64,000 nt of DNA from DATMRF01 sp035566435. GTDB taxonomy: Bacteria > Verrucomicrobiota > Verrucomicrobiia > Limisphaerales > UBA8199. The notes under the pieces were generated by a model. The model had not been told where the DNA came from. It saw nothing but the letters and a program-made list of their open reading frames with translations, and did no database searches. Made by a program: the position numbers and the translations under genes. The stretch spans positions 18,206 through 82,205 of the forward strand of contig DATMRF010000037.1 in NCBI GenBank assembly GCA_035566435.1, read 5' to 3'. Shown one piece after another: positions 50,113-59,113 of this stretch. Every line of letters begins with the position of its first letter. Within the stretch, counting starts at the first letter, position 1.

Positions 50113-53100
50113 ATGAACGCACGGAAAAGAGCTTTGACGCCCTGCCTGGTGCTTCTGTCGAGCGCCATCGCATGCCGGGGCGAGGCGATGTTGGAGATCT
50201 TCCAACTGAGCTGGAACGACTTGATTCAAAAGATGCCCGAAATCGCCGAGGCCGGCTACACCAGTCTTTGGTTGCCGCCTCCGACCAAAGGCAGCAGCGT
50301 TTTTTCTGTCGGCTACGATGTGTTCGACCCTTTCGACCTCGGCGACAAAAACCAGCGCGGCACGATCGCCACCCACTATGGCACGAAAGCGCAATTGCTG
50401 CAGATGGTGCAGGTGGCCCATCGATTTGGCCTCCGGGTATATTTCGATGACATCATGAACCATCGCGGGTTTGACACACCCGGCTACGACGCCAACACCC
50501 CTTTGAACCTGTATCCGGGCCTGCTGCCGCAGGACTTTCATCTACAAACGATCACCGGAGGTTTTTACCGGAACTGCCCCAGCGTCCAGGACTACAACAA
50601 CCAATGGGACGTCCAATACGAATCGCTGGGCGGCTTGCTGGACCTTGCGAACGAGCCCGGCTCGGTCAACGGAAACTTCGGGCCAACGCTCGGCAGTACC
50701 ACAACGAAGCTCTCGTTCATCCGGCACCCAACTAATCCCGAGTATTACCTGAACCCGGCCGGGCCCTCGCTTGGCGGGCCCTGGCATCCTTTTTACACCA
50801 CCAACGGCACGCCGGTGGCCGACGATGTCAATTCCTATCTGATCCGTGCGGCGATGTGGATTCTGAACACTACCAAGTGTGACGGCTTCCGGCTCGACGC
50901 CGTCAAGCACGTGCCCTCCCCATTCTTTGGCGCCAGTTCCGGCAGCCCCCAAACGGACGACCCAACCTTCAGCGGCTACACCGGCGGCATCCAGGCGATC
51001 TATGACTACGTGCACGGCTACGGCAGCAATGTCCTGGGCAACGGCTACTCTGAGACCGACGGCAACCGCAACAGTGTTTTTGACACCGAGGCGCCGCGGA
51101 ACGACGCCATGCTGTTCGGCGAGCACCTTGGCCCGCCACCTTCCTACCAGGAATACCTGAATAACGGTATGCGGCTGTTCAATGCCCCTCTTCGCACTCA
51201 GCTCGACAGCGCTCTCCGCGGCAGCGGCTCGCTTGCGGGGTTTGACCAGCGCGACTACGCGCCCCCGGGCGGCTTCACCCCGGCGCAGGGTGTTCAGTTC
51301 GCCCAGGATCAGGATAGCGCGCTCTGCTGCGTCACCCATCGGGAGATGCACAATGCCTATTATTTCATGCGGGAGGGCCTCCCGATGATCTACTCCGATG
51401 CTTACAACTTTGCCGGCCCGCCCGCCTCTTCGTCCACCTTCCCCATCGTGCCGTTCGCGAATTATCTGGGTGAGTTCGGCGACAACGGCATGCCCGAACT
51501 CGGTTACCTCCACCATCAACTGGCGCGGGGTGGAACACGACCGCGGTGGAGTGATCAGAACATCGTCGCCTTCGAACGTTACGATTACCGCGACGTGAAC
51601 ATTTCGACCGCCTACACTAACCCGGATGCGACGGTTCTGGTCTTCGCGATGAACGATAATTACGGATTCCCGGGCGATGTTTTGTTCGACGACGGCGTCA
51701 GCCGCACCGCCGACGGATTTTACAGCTGCGCCAATGGCAGCCCCTCCCGCGGGCTCGGGCTGGTGGTCGGCTTTCCGCCCGGCTCGGTCCTCGCGCAAAT
51801 GGCGACCGCCTCCCCCGGCGGCGGCAATGGCCGAACCTGCGCGAAGCTCCTCGTGCACGGTGCCACCTCCAGCCTCGCCCAGGCCCAAGCGACTGCGACT
51901 GCTTCGAATCCGGCGGACCGGCTCATCTTCGTCGGCGCTCAAACGCTGGCGCCCGGTGGCGGGGCCATCGAGCTTCTAATCCCCAGCGGTGGATGGGTGA
52001 TGTATGGATATCAATGGCCGGAACCCAGCCGCGCCGGTCTCAAAGACGCGGTTACTTTCCGCCAGGGCGGCAGCGAGGTCCCGCGGGTGTTGGTTTATCG
52101 CCACGATGGCACCAATGGCGATCCCAGCTTCAGCCCGCTTTATCCCTTCAAGATGCGCGGGAGCATCGACCCCGGCGGCAACGTTGTCCTCGCTACGGGC
52201 GAGGGCAATGTTCCCTCGCGCGCCAACACCTATGCCATCCTCATTCCGGTCCTGACCAGCGCCCCCTTTGATATCGACATTCGTTGCGACGGTTCTGCCT
52301 CGAACGCGCTCGTAAAAATGGACGGCGGCCTCGACCTGAACAGCCAAACGGGGCTTGGCCCAACCAGCGGTCTGGACTTGCGCGATAACCGGCCCGGCTA
52401 TGTGAGCGATGTGTATCTTGGATACGAGCAGTCAGCGATCCAATTCCGGTACGGCCCCGAGAAGTTCGCCGCCCGGCAAATTGCCAGGGACAACGTGACT
52501 TCGCTTGGCGCCGAAACTTATTACTATTCTGTGGGCGGCGGGCTTACGGTCATCAATGGGTCCGGCAATGGCGCGAATATCAATACCAGCACGGCCACCT
52601 GGGTCTATCATGACCCGGTTGCGCCGGTCACCGTGTTGACCAACGCCACGGTGCCCGTTGCGCCGGCTACGCAAATGGTTCCTACCAACCCCGCACCCAA
52701 CCAGGTCGTGGATATTTGGGTGAAAGTGGGCTACCAATTCCAAATCGACACCGGTTACATTTACTACACGACCGACGGCACGAATCCGGAAGGCTCGTTC
52801 GGCGTTCCAAAACCCGGCACCACCACCCGGGTGCAGCAGGCCCTTAGGGTGAACCATGACAGCACCGACGGCACCATCGATTGGTGGAAGGGAACCATTC
52901 CCGGCAGCAACCAGCTCAGTGGGGCTCAAATCCGTTACAAGATTGCTTTGTTCCTCCACAATCCCCCGGCTATCTCGGATGCCGACAGCTCCAAGCTTTA
53001 CGGTTTGACTCAGTTCGCGATCACCAATTTCAACCCCGCCACCGCCGGCGTTTGGCTCCACAACGATCTTAACACCAATAGCACAACGACGGGCCTGGCG

Positions 53101-54210
53101 ACCGGGCTCCACATCGTTCGAGCGCGCGGCTTTCTTCCTCGCCCAGGCAAATCGGCCGTGTATAACACGTTTCTGCAAACCTTCTACTACGATGGTCAAT
53201 TGCCCGGCGGCGCTATTGCTTTCCCGGCAGCGGACGGCAGCACCATCGCCAGTTCCACCTACCAGGTTGTCGTACGAGCCGATAGCAGCGTAACAGGGGT
53301 CGAATTCAACATCCAGGATTCCGATGCCAACAATGATGACGCTGCCACCGGCCAGAGCAACGGAAACGGCCTGACCAACGGTGTGCCGGTGTTCGTGGGG
53401 GCCACGCCGATAATGCCAGATCCGAGTTTGGATCTTCAGTATCCCAATAATCCTCAGGAGTTTCGTTTCACTTACGTTGCCGTGCCGACGACTGGCACTG
53501 CGACGATCACGGTGCGCTTGAAGACTCTATCCAGCAGCGTCTATCCGAACCGGATCACAACGCTGACGCGCACCGTCACTACCCAGGCGCCGGGCAACGT
53601 GCTGTTCTTCTCCAACCCTGCCTCAGACGGCTCCGTGTTGCTCCTGGCCTCGAACGGTAGTTATCTCGTCCAAGCCTGTTTCACCCCAACTTTAACCACG
53701 AATAACCTCGGTCTTTTCAGCCTTTACATCAACGGCGTCCTGCAGCCTGAGTCGGGTTATTTTCTTCGGCCTCCAGGGGCCGTGCCGGGCTGCCCCGGCC
53801 TGAGGTCGTTCCTTTATTACTGGAGCGGTTTCGAGCCGGGCACCAACCTTCTCCAGCTTACCTTCACCAACCAGGTCACCTTAAGCGCTAGCCGTTCAGT
53901 CGAGGTCGGGATTCTTTACACCTCGCTTGATTCGGATGGCGACGGCATGCCTGACTGGATGGAACTGATCGCCGGAACGAATCCGTATGACTCGAATTCG
54001 GTCCTTCGCATCACGGGTCTGCAAAACGGGAACCAGCTCGCCTGGCAAAGCGTCTCCAACATCCGCTACCAGGTGCTGGCGACGACAAACCTGCTTTACC
54101 CATTACTGCCCGTCAGCGCAGTGCTTCAAGCCATCGATTCAACCAGCTTTTGGTCCGATAGCTCGCTCGATCCGACCAACAAATTCTACCGGGTCCAGGT
54201 CATTCCCTGA
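50113..54210 (+). CDS. Giant secreted GH13 amylase-like protein
   Basis: This 1365-residue exported protein has a signal peptide (PCLVLLSSAIACRGEA). The GH13 barrel (about 25-480) has region I FDDIMNHRG, region II CDGFRLDAVKHV with nucleophile Asp262, and region III LFGEHLG with Glu337. Region IV is not the usual NHD; candidate DQD (399-401) lies in FAQDQDSALC. Large beta-rich domains follow, then a calcium-binding-like DSDGDGMPDWMELIAGTNPYD and the C-terminal domain ending TNKFYRVQVIP. It probably acts on alpha-glucans at the surface. Its length is far above typical amylases. It is monocistronic. Confidence 0.85.
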   Translation: MNARKRALTPCLVLLSSAIACRGEAMLEIFQLSWNDLIQKMPEIAEAGYTSLWLPPPTKGSSVFSVGYDVFDPFDLGDKNQRGTIATHYGTKAQLLQMVQVAHRFGLRVYFDDIMNHRGFDTPGYDANTPLNLYPGLLPQDFHLQTITGGFYRNCPSVQDYNNQWDVQYESLGGLLDLANEPGSVNGNFGPTLGSTTTKLSFIRHPTNPEYYLNPAGPSLGGPWHPFYTTNGTPVADDVNSYLIRAAMWILNTTKCDGFRLDAVKHVPSPFFGASSGSPQTDDPTFSGYTGGIQAIYDYVHGYGSNVLGNGYSETDGNRNSVFDTEAPRNDAMLFGEHLGPPPSYQEYLNNGMRLFNAPLRTQLDSALRGSGSLAGFDQRDYAPPGGFTPAQGVQFAQDQDSALCCVTHREMHNAYYFMREGLPMIYSDAYNFAGPPASSSTFPIVPFANYLGEFGDNGMPELGYLHHQLARGGTRPRWSDQNIVAFERYDYRDVNISTAYTNPDATVLVFAMNDNYGFPGDVLFDDGVSRTADGFYSCANGSPSRGLGLVVGFPPGSVLAQMATASPGGGNGRTCAKLLVHGATSSLAQAQATATASNPADRLIFVGAQTLAPGGGAIELLIPSGGWVMYGYQWPEPSRAGLKDAVTFRQGGSEVPRVLVYRHDGTNGDPSFSPLYPFKMRGSIDPGGNVVLATGEGNVPSRANTYAILIPVLTSAPFDIDIRCDGSASNALVKMDGGLDLNSQTGLGPTSGLDLRDNRPGYVSDVYLGYEQSAIQFRYGPEKFAARQIARDNVTSLGAETYYYSVGGGLTVINGSGNGANINTSTATWVYHDPVAPVTVLTNATVPVAPATQMVPTNPAPNQVVDIWVKVGYQFQIDTGYIYYTTDGTNPEGSFGVPKPGTTTRVQQALRVNHDSTDGTIDWWKGTIPGSNQLSGAQIRYKIALFLHNPPAISDADSSKLYGLTQFAITNFNPATAGVWLHNDLNTNSTTTGLATGLHIVRARGFLPRPGKSAVYNTFLQTFYYDGQLPGGAIAFPAADGSTIASSTYQVVVRADSSVTGVEFNIQDSDANNDDAATGQSNGNGLTNGVPVFVGATPIMPDPSLDLQYPNNPQEFRFTYVAVPTTGTATITVRLKTLSSSVYPNRITTLTRTVTTQAPGNVLFFSNPASDGSVLLLASNGSYLVQACFTPTLTTNNLGLFSLYINGVLQPESGYFLRPPGAVPGCPGLRSFLYYWSGFEPGTNLLQLTFTNQVTLSASRSVEVGILYTSLDSDGDGMPDWMELIAGTNPYDSNSVLRITGLQNGNQLAWQSVSNIRYQVLATTNLLYPLLPVSAVLQAIDSTSFWSDSSLDPTNKFYRVQVIP

Positions 54211-54535
54211 GCAACGAGACATGGCTCCAAAATAAGACCGCCCGGCGGGAGGCAAGCTCCGCGCCAGGTGGGAATGTCTTCGAAGGTTCGTGTGGTTAGA
54301 GCGTGTATTGCGGGATGCGCATGACCTTGCCGTTCTTTGCAGCGCACTGGTGGGCGACGATGCCGGGCACGGTCACCTGCCCAACAAAGGAACGAACGCC
54401 GCGTAAGCGAGCGTTCAATAGGCCCGGAATTGTAGCAGCCGACGCTAGGAGGCTCTGATCTGCGCCAAACCCCTCGGAAATCTGAGCCTCCTCACGTCGG
54501 CTCCTCCAGTGGAAAGGATTCTCCCGCACACTTTC
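54211..54535. other. Intergenic region with inverted repeat-family copy
   Basis: This stretch of about 325 nt has no credible gene. The string GCCTCCTCACGTCGGCTCC (54486-54504) is the reverse-complement relative of the GGAGACGACGTGAGGAG repeats at 28971-29210. Confidence 0.5.
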
Positions 54536-55435
54536 TCAGCTTTTTCGTTTTTCCCAGGCGCGCGCCAGAAGCGGCGCCAGCCTCACCGCCACGAGCGCCG
54601 TCGCGACCCCAACCACCGCGTCGCTGACGTAGTGGTAACGTCCGTAAAACGTGGACACGTAGAGCGACAGCACAACGGGCAGCAGCAACCAGAAAGTCCG
54701 CCGGTGGTAACGGTAAGCCATTGCCCACATCACCGTTGCCGCTGCGCAATGCGGGCTCGGAATGCTGCCGCCGGGAAACTGCAGACTCGTCCGCACCCAT
54801 TCGCCCACCCAGGTAAAGAGGTATCCCGTAAGTGGCACGGTGTAGCGCTCGCCCAGCGCCGCCGTTGGCCCGGCGACGGGGAAAAGGATGAACCCCAGGT
54901 CGCAGAGAACGTTCGTCAGACCGAGAGTGAAAAGGTAATCCTCCATCGCCGGCTCGCCATCCCGGAAATAGATGATCGCGCACAGGATGGGGTACATCAG
55001 AAAGTAGAACATGTAGGCGAACATCATCCATTCGGTCACCGCAGGCTTTGTGAACTGCTGCAGCCACAAGGTTGGCTGCCCGCCGAAGACGGCGGCTTCG
55101 AGGCGGATGACGACATCGTCCAGGAACCGCCCGTGCAAGATCAACTGCAGCTTATCGACCGCCAGGAACAAGTAGCCGTAAGCGAGGGTCACCGGCACCA
55201 CGCGCAGGGCGAACTTAAAAGGCTTCGAACGAGTCCGCGCCGCAGATTGCTGGAACGCCAGGTAGGCCACGCCAACGGCGAGATTCTTCAGGACCAGCGG
55301 CCCCCACCCGTTGATCAACTGGTGGAACACCAGGGTCAGCGCGGTGAACAGGGCGAGCGTCGCCAGGATCAGCGCATCGGTGGCAGGCAGCCGAGCGGGT
55401 TTGGGTGGTGATTCGTTGCTCTCCACGTCAGCCAC
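54536..55435 (-). CDS. PAP2-family membrane phosphatase (Aur1-like)
   Basis: This 299-residue integral membrane protein has about six helices and the PAP2/Aur1-type motifs GGSIPSPHCAAATVM (phosphatase motif 2) and STFYGRYHYVSDAVVG (motif 3, with catalytic His and Asp). The family removes or transfers phosphate headgroups on lipids, including inositol-phosphate transfer in eukaryotes. It is the last gene of a minus-strand operon and overlaps the CPBP gene by 8 nt, hinting at a lipid- or envelope-related function for the cluster. Confidence 0.85.
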   Translation of the reverse strand: MADVESNESPPKPARLPATDALILATLALFTALTLVFHQLINGWGPLVLKNLAVGVAYLAFQQSAARTRSKPFKFALRVVPVTLAYGYLFLAVDKLQLILHGRFLDDVVIRLEAAVFGGQPTLWLQQFTKPAVTEWMMFAYMFYFLMYPILCAIIYFRDGEPAMEDYLFTLGLTNVLCDLGFILFPVAGPTAALGERYTVPLTGYLFTWVGEWVRTSLQFPGGSIPSPHCAAATVMWAMAYRYHRRTFWLLLPVVLSLYVSTFYGRYHYVSDAVVGVATALVAVRLAPLLARAWEKRKS

Positions 55436-56162
55436 CCTTTGCGGTGAAACAGATGAAGAAATCGAGCGACACGCCCAGAACCCAGTGCATCAGGACCACG
55501 GGCCACAGCGAACGTGTCCGGAACACGAGCAAACCCCACACGAGCCCCGCCAGAATGGCCCCGTAGATTTCCCCTGCGGGCTTGCCGATGTGGATGAGGC
55601 AGGACGCCAGCGTCTGCACCAGGATCGCGTTCCAATCTCCCAGCGCGCCTCTCAAACCGAATTGCATGAATCCTCGGAAGAAAAACTCCCAGCCCGCGTA
55701 ATAGACGAGATACGTTCCCGCGTGACTTAAGAAAGCGGCTGCGGAACTCCCCGCGCCAGGATCGACCGGGTATTCGGCCAGGAACCCCGGCACCCGCGCG
55801 GCGGGATAGGTCAGCGCTACCATTACCGGCAGCAACACCAGCAGCGCCTTGAGGCTGAAGCGCGTGTCGCCGCGTTGCACGCCGTAGTCCGCCAGCGATT
55901 CCTTGAACACTAGCCTGACCACTAGCGCCGGCAACGCTCCCAGCAAAAGGAAACCCGAACAGAAATGCCAGAGCTCCGCGGTCCGGACGGGATCATTGAG
56001 AAGAACAAACTTGCCCGCCAGCTCAGACAGGTAGAAAGATTTCGAACCGTAGTACTTGAACGTGGTCAGGAGCAGCGGGGCCAACAGCAGGATCACTGTC
56101 GGTTTCCTGGCTGCGCCCGAGAACCGGGCGCGCCACAATCCTGGAGGCGGGGTCCCGCTCAT
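55428..56162 (-). CDS. CPBP-family intramembrane metalloprotease
   Basis: This 244-residue protein has about seven helices and CPBP (CAAX-prenyl protease 2-like) motifs: GWEFFFRGFMQFGL, a form of EExxxR, and the later IHIGKP and LWPVVLMHW with the conserved His residues. ATG 56162 overlaps the stop of the epimerase gene by 4 nt; the frame extends 61 codons upstream but that part overlaps the epimerase. The first motif has Glu-Phe instead of Glu-Glu. The substrate is unknown. Confidence 0.82.
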   Translation of the reverse strand: MSGTPPPGLWRARFSGAARKPTVILLLAPLLLTTFKYYGSKSFYLSELAGKFVLLNDPVRTAELWHFCSGFLLLGALPALVVRLVFKESLADYGVQRGDTRFSLKALLVLLPVMVALTYPAARVPGFLAEYPVDPGAGSSAAAFLSHAGTYLVYYAGWEFFFRGFMQFGLRGALGDWNAILVQTLASCLIHIGKPAGEIYGAILAGLVWGLLVFRTRSLWPVVLMHWVLGVSLDFFICFTAKGG

Positions 56163-57172
56163 TTTCCGCCTCCGCGTTGGGTGGCAAGCCATTCGCAAGT
56201 GGCGCGAATGCCTTCCTTCAAAGGGGTGATGGTGTAGCCCAGCTCCCGCTCCGCCTTGGCGCAGGAGTAGGCCCAGTCCGCAAGAAACGTCTCGACCCAT
56301 CCGGGCGTAATTTGCGGATAGAGCCCAAACCACCCAGCCTTCCATTGCTCAAACCGCGCGAAAGCCAAAGCGGCCCAGGGCGGCAGGGAAATCTGCCGAT
56401 GCCGCCGCCCGGCCGCCTCGTCCACCTTTTGGAAGAAGCACTTCAAGGAAGCGTTTTCGCCGCCCAGAATGTAGCGCTCTCCAACCCGGCCTTTCTCCAT
56501 CGCCAGCACATAACCTCTCACGAGATCGTCCACGAAAGCATAGTTGCCCACGTTCACGCCGCCGTTCAAGAGCACCGGCAGGCGGCCGCGATTGTATTGC
56601 TCGATCATCAGCGTGACCGAGTTGCCCTCCGTCCGTTTTCCGGGCCCATACACACGAGTGGGATTGACGATCACCGCCGGCCCGCCGCGTGCCGCCCACA
56701 CGAGGACCTCGCGCTCCGCTACCGACTTGGTCTCTTCATACTCTGTGAAGAACCGTTGGGTCGTCCGCGGCAGGGTCTCGTCACCCACCACTCCGGGTGC
56801 GGTCGGCCCCAGGGTGACGATGCTGGAGGTGATGACCACGCGCTTCACACCACAAGCCTCGGCCGCAGAGAGTACATTGCGCGTCCCGGTCACATTTTGC
56901 TCGAAGAAAACCTTCTTGCTGGGCGCCCAGTTCTTCGCGTAGGCGGCCAGGTGATACACCTGCTCGCAACCCTGCATGGTCCGGCGCAACGAATCGGCGT
57001 TGAGGGTGTTGCCTTGCCGAAGTTCGACACGCCGGTTGTCCAGGCCCTCTGTCTTGCTGGAGGGACGGACCAGCGCCCGCACGGAATACCCCCGTTCGAC
57101 AAGTTCCTGAACCAACTTTGTGCCGATGAACCCGGTGGCGCCGGTGACAAAAACTCGAGCACCGGTAATCAT
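56159..57172 (-). CDS. NAD-dependent epimerase/dehydratase (extended SDR)
   Basis: This 337-residue extended short-chain dehydrogenase has the Rossmann motif VFVTGATGFIGTKLV at the N-terminus, VYHLAAYAKNW, and catalytic YEETKSVAE (YxxxK) with upstream ITSSIVTLGP. The family includes dihydroflavonol-4-reductase-like and hopanoid-associated sugar epimerases. The hydrophobic C-terminal part with PPWAALAFARFEQWKAGWFG suggests a lipid-linked or membrane-near substrate. It begins 3 nt after the LysE gene and overlaps the CPBP gene. Confidence 0.88.
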   Translation of the reverse strand: MITGARVFVTGATGFIGTKLVQELVERGYSVRALVRPSSKTEGLDNRRVELRQGNTLNADSLRRTMQGCEQVYHLAAYAKNWAPSKKVFFEQNVTGTRNVLSAAEACGVKRVVITSSIVTLGPTAPGVVGDETLPRTTQRFFTEYEETKSVAEREVLVWAARGGPAVIVNPTRVYGPGKRTEGNSVTLMIEQYNRGRLPVLLNGGVNVGNYAFVDDLVRGYVLAMEKGRVGERYILGGENASLKCFFQKVDEAAGRRHRQISLPPWAALAFARFEQWKAGWFGLYPQITPGWVETFLADWAYSCAKAERELGYTITPLKEGIRATCEWLATQRGGGK

Positions 57173-57175
57173 CTC

Positions 57176-57799
57176 TTACAGTCCCCGGAGGCCATTCCAT
57201 AAAGCATAGAGACCGCAGAGTACCAACAGCGAGCCGGCAACGCGATTCACAAACGGGAGGCCGACCCGCTTGACCTTGTCGCTAAATGAATGAACAAATC
57301 CAATAAGGAGGACAAACCATGCCAGGGAGCCCAAGAAGACGCCGGCGACGAGCAGCAGGCCGGAGACCCGATGGACAACGATGCCCTTGACTCCGAGCAT
57401 GGCAAACGCCGCCACAAAACCGAAGAGCGTCAAGGGATTGGTAAACACGAGCAGGGCAGTCGAACAAACGGCCCACGTGTGGTCGCGCGGCGGCCCGGGC
57501 GCTTTCTCCGCGCTTGGACGGCTCCGGAAGGTTCCATATCCGACTCCGAGCAGGATGAGTCCGCCAACGACGCGAAGCCAGTACTGTTCGAGGGCAATGA
57601 AATCCGAGACGAGCGTGAGTCCAAAAGCCGCGACGATACTGAAGACCATGTCACTGGAGGCCGCGCTGACGCCGATAAGCAGGCCGTGCCGCGCATCGTG
57701 CTCGAGCGTGCGCCGCACGCACAGGATGCCGACCGGTCCAATGGGCGCCGCCAGCGAAAACCCGGTGACCGCGCCTTTCAAAAAATACGCGAGATACAT
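57176..57799 (-). CDS. LysE-family amino acid exporter
   Basis: This 207-residue, six-helix membrane protein starts with FLKGAVTGFSLAAPIGPVGILCVRRTL, the LysE/RhtB signature with the GPxG motif, followed by SAASSDMVFSIVAAFGL and LLVFTNPLTLFGFVAAF. These proteins export amino acids or similar small molecules. It is the first gene of the operon LysE - epimerase - CPBP - PAP2 on the minus strand. The substrate is not predicted. Confidence 0.88.
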   Translation of the reverse strand: MYLAYFLKGAVTGFSLAAPIGPVGILCVRRTLEHDARHGLLIGVSAASSDMVFSIVAAFGLTLVSDFIALEQYWLRVVGGLILLGVGYGTFRSRPSAEKAPGPPRDHTWAVCSTALLVFTNPLTLFGFVAAFAMLGVKGIVVHRVSGLLLVAGVFLGSLAWFVLLIGFVHSFSDKVKRVGLPFVNRVAGSLLVLCGLYALWNGLRGL

Positions 57800-57920
57800 G
57801 CTGTGCCTGCCGCCAGCCGTTGCGAATTAGTCAGATTCCCGATGCGGCCCTGCTTCATCGTCCACCGCCTCTTGATTACGGGTTAGGGGCCAGGTTTGCC
57901 AGCCGAAAGATGCAACGGCA

Positions 57921-58037
57921 GGGACGCGTTCCACCGCGTCCCCATCATTTCCTCCAATCAAGGGTAGGGACGTGTTCCACCGCGTCCCCATTGTTTCCCC
58001 CAATGAAGGGTAGGGGCGCGTTCCACCGCGTCCCCAT
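57921..58037. repeat. Three tandem GGGACGCGTTCCACCGCGTC units, 46-nt period
   Basis: Units start at 57921, 57967 and 58013, each about 25 nt of conserved GGGACGCGTTCCACCGCGTC plus CCCAT, with variable spacers of similar composition. The inverted form of this unit makes the palindrome at 29087-29157. It occupies the gap between the LysE and YdeI genes. Confidence 0.85.
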
Positions 58038-58167
58038 TATTTCCGGCCTGCTGCTGGTTAATGCACCTCTGTCTTTGAGGAACCCAAGGATTGAAAGGGC
58101 CTGCTTCTCGACCGTGCCCGGCGTTTGTGCGAAGACCGCAATTGAGGAATTCTGTGGCTAAGACCCA

Positions 58168-58755
58168 TTACTGATCATTCAATCCCTTTCCCTTGAGAAT
58201 TTGCTGCATGCATTTTTCAACCCTCGACTCCCGGGTTTTGGTTTGTTTGGCTGCAGAAAAGTAAAGGATGTATGCTCTTTGCCGTCCCGGCGTCAATGCA
58301 GCAAAAGCCGTTTTCAGAGCGGGGATTTCATCTAATTTATTTTGAAATTCTTCAGGAATAGGTTCCGGATTCTTTTTAAAATTCACTTCCAAACCGGCTT
58401 TTTCCACTTCAATGGCTTCATAAATAAAGGCCTTCAAGATGGGTTTCATTTCAACGATTTCTCGAACATTGGTGAACGGAATCCGGCGGGCCGCCTGCGT
58501 ATTCTCCCCGGGTTTTTTTAGAATGCCATTGGGATCCTTTAACAAGGCACCTTTGCAAAACAAAAGCGCACAGAATTCTTTAAATCCTTGTATTATAACT
58601 ACGTTGCTTTCCTGAAACGTGTAACAAGGTTTACCCCACTTCAATTCTTCGGTCAGTTGGCAGTCGAGAATGATCATTCTCAATTTCTTCATTTCTTCCT
58701 GCCACTGTTTGGACTTGCGCAAATATCCATCAACCTTAGCATTCATTCTATTCAT
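58168..58755 (-). CDS. YdeI/OmpD-associated family protein (DUF1801-like), AT-rich
   Basis: This 195-residue soluble protein has an N-terminal DUF1801-like (YdhG) domain (DGYLRKSKQWQEEMKKLR, LKWGKPCYTFQESNVVIIQGFKEFCALLF). A C-terminal YdeI-type helical region carries KNPEPIPEEFQNKL and ALTPGRQRAYILYFSAAKQTKTRESRVEKC. The gene is clearly richer in A and T than the neighbouring GC-rich genes, and its flanks are too, suggesting transfer from a lower-GC donor such as a Bacteroidetes. The function of the family is not known. Confidence 0.82.
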   Translation of the reverse strand: MNRMNAKVDGYLRKSKQWQEEMKKLRMIILDCQLTEELKWGKPCYTFQESNVVIIQGFKEFCALLFCKGALLKDPNGILKKPGENTQAARRIPFTNVREIVEMKPILKAFIYEAIEVEKAGLEVNFKKNPEPIPEEFQNKLDEIPALKTAFAALTPGRQRAYILYFSAAKQTKTRESRVEKCMQQILKGKGLNDQ

Positions 58756-59113
58756 TTAGTGATACTATGAAGTAACGTGAGCTTGTATCTGCTTCCAATT
58801 TCTTTTTCGTCTTTGGCTTTCGGGTAACTTAAGTCCCCCGAGCAGGCTGGACAACCCTGAAAACGAGCAATGTCCTATCAATCAATTGCCTCCGGCTACT
58901 CATTCCTGCCGCTCTTTCGAGGATTTGTCTGTCGAGGATTTGTCTTGATATTTCATATCAATTCAGTTAACGTCAAATCCGTAACCCAGAGACGCACAAT
59001 GGCAGGCGGTTGCCGCCGTCAAAAACCAGGCTTGGAGAACGACCAACCGTCGCCGGCCGGCGGGCTCCGGACTTGCGGGCAAGGGTCCTTGGGGCCGTTT
59101 GGCACAAAATCAA
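58756..59113. other. Intergenic region with short tandem repeat
   Basis: This AT-rich stretch of about 360 nt has no credible gene. The 14-nt string TCGAGGATTTGTCT occurs twice in a row near 58917-58945. It probably includes the promoter of the downstream giant gene. Confidence 0.5.

Noticed and set aside
50542..51942. 466-codon minus-strand frame opposite the amylase gene
   Set aside because: It has no motif and is covered by the GH13 domain on the plus strand.
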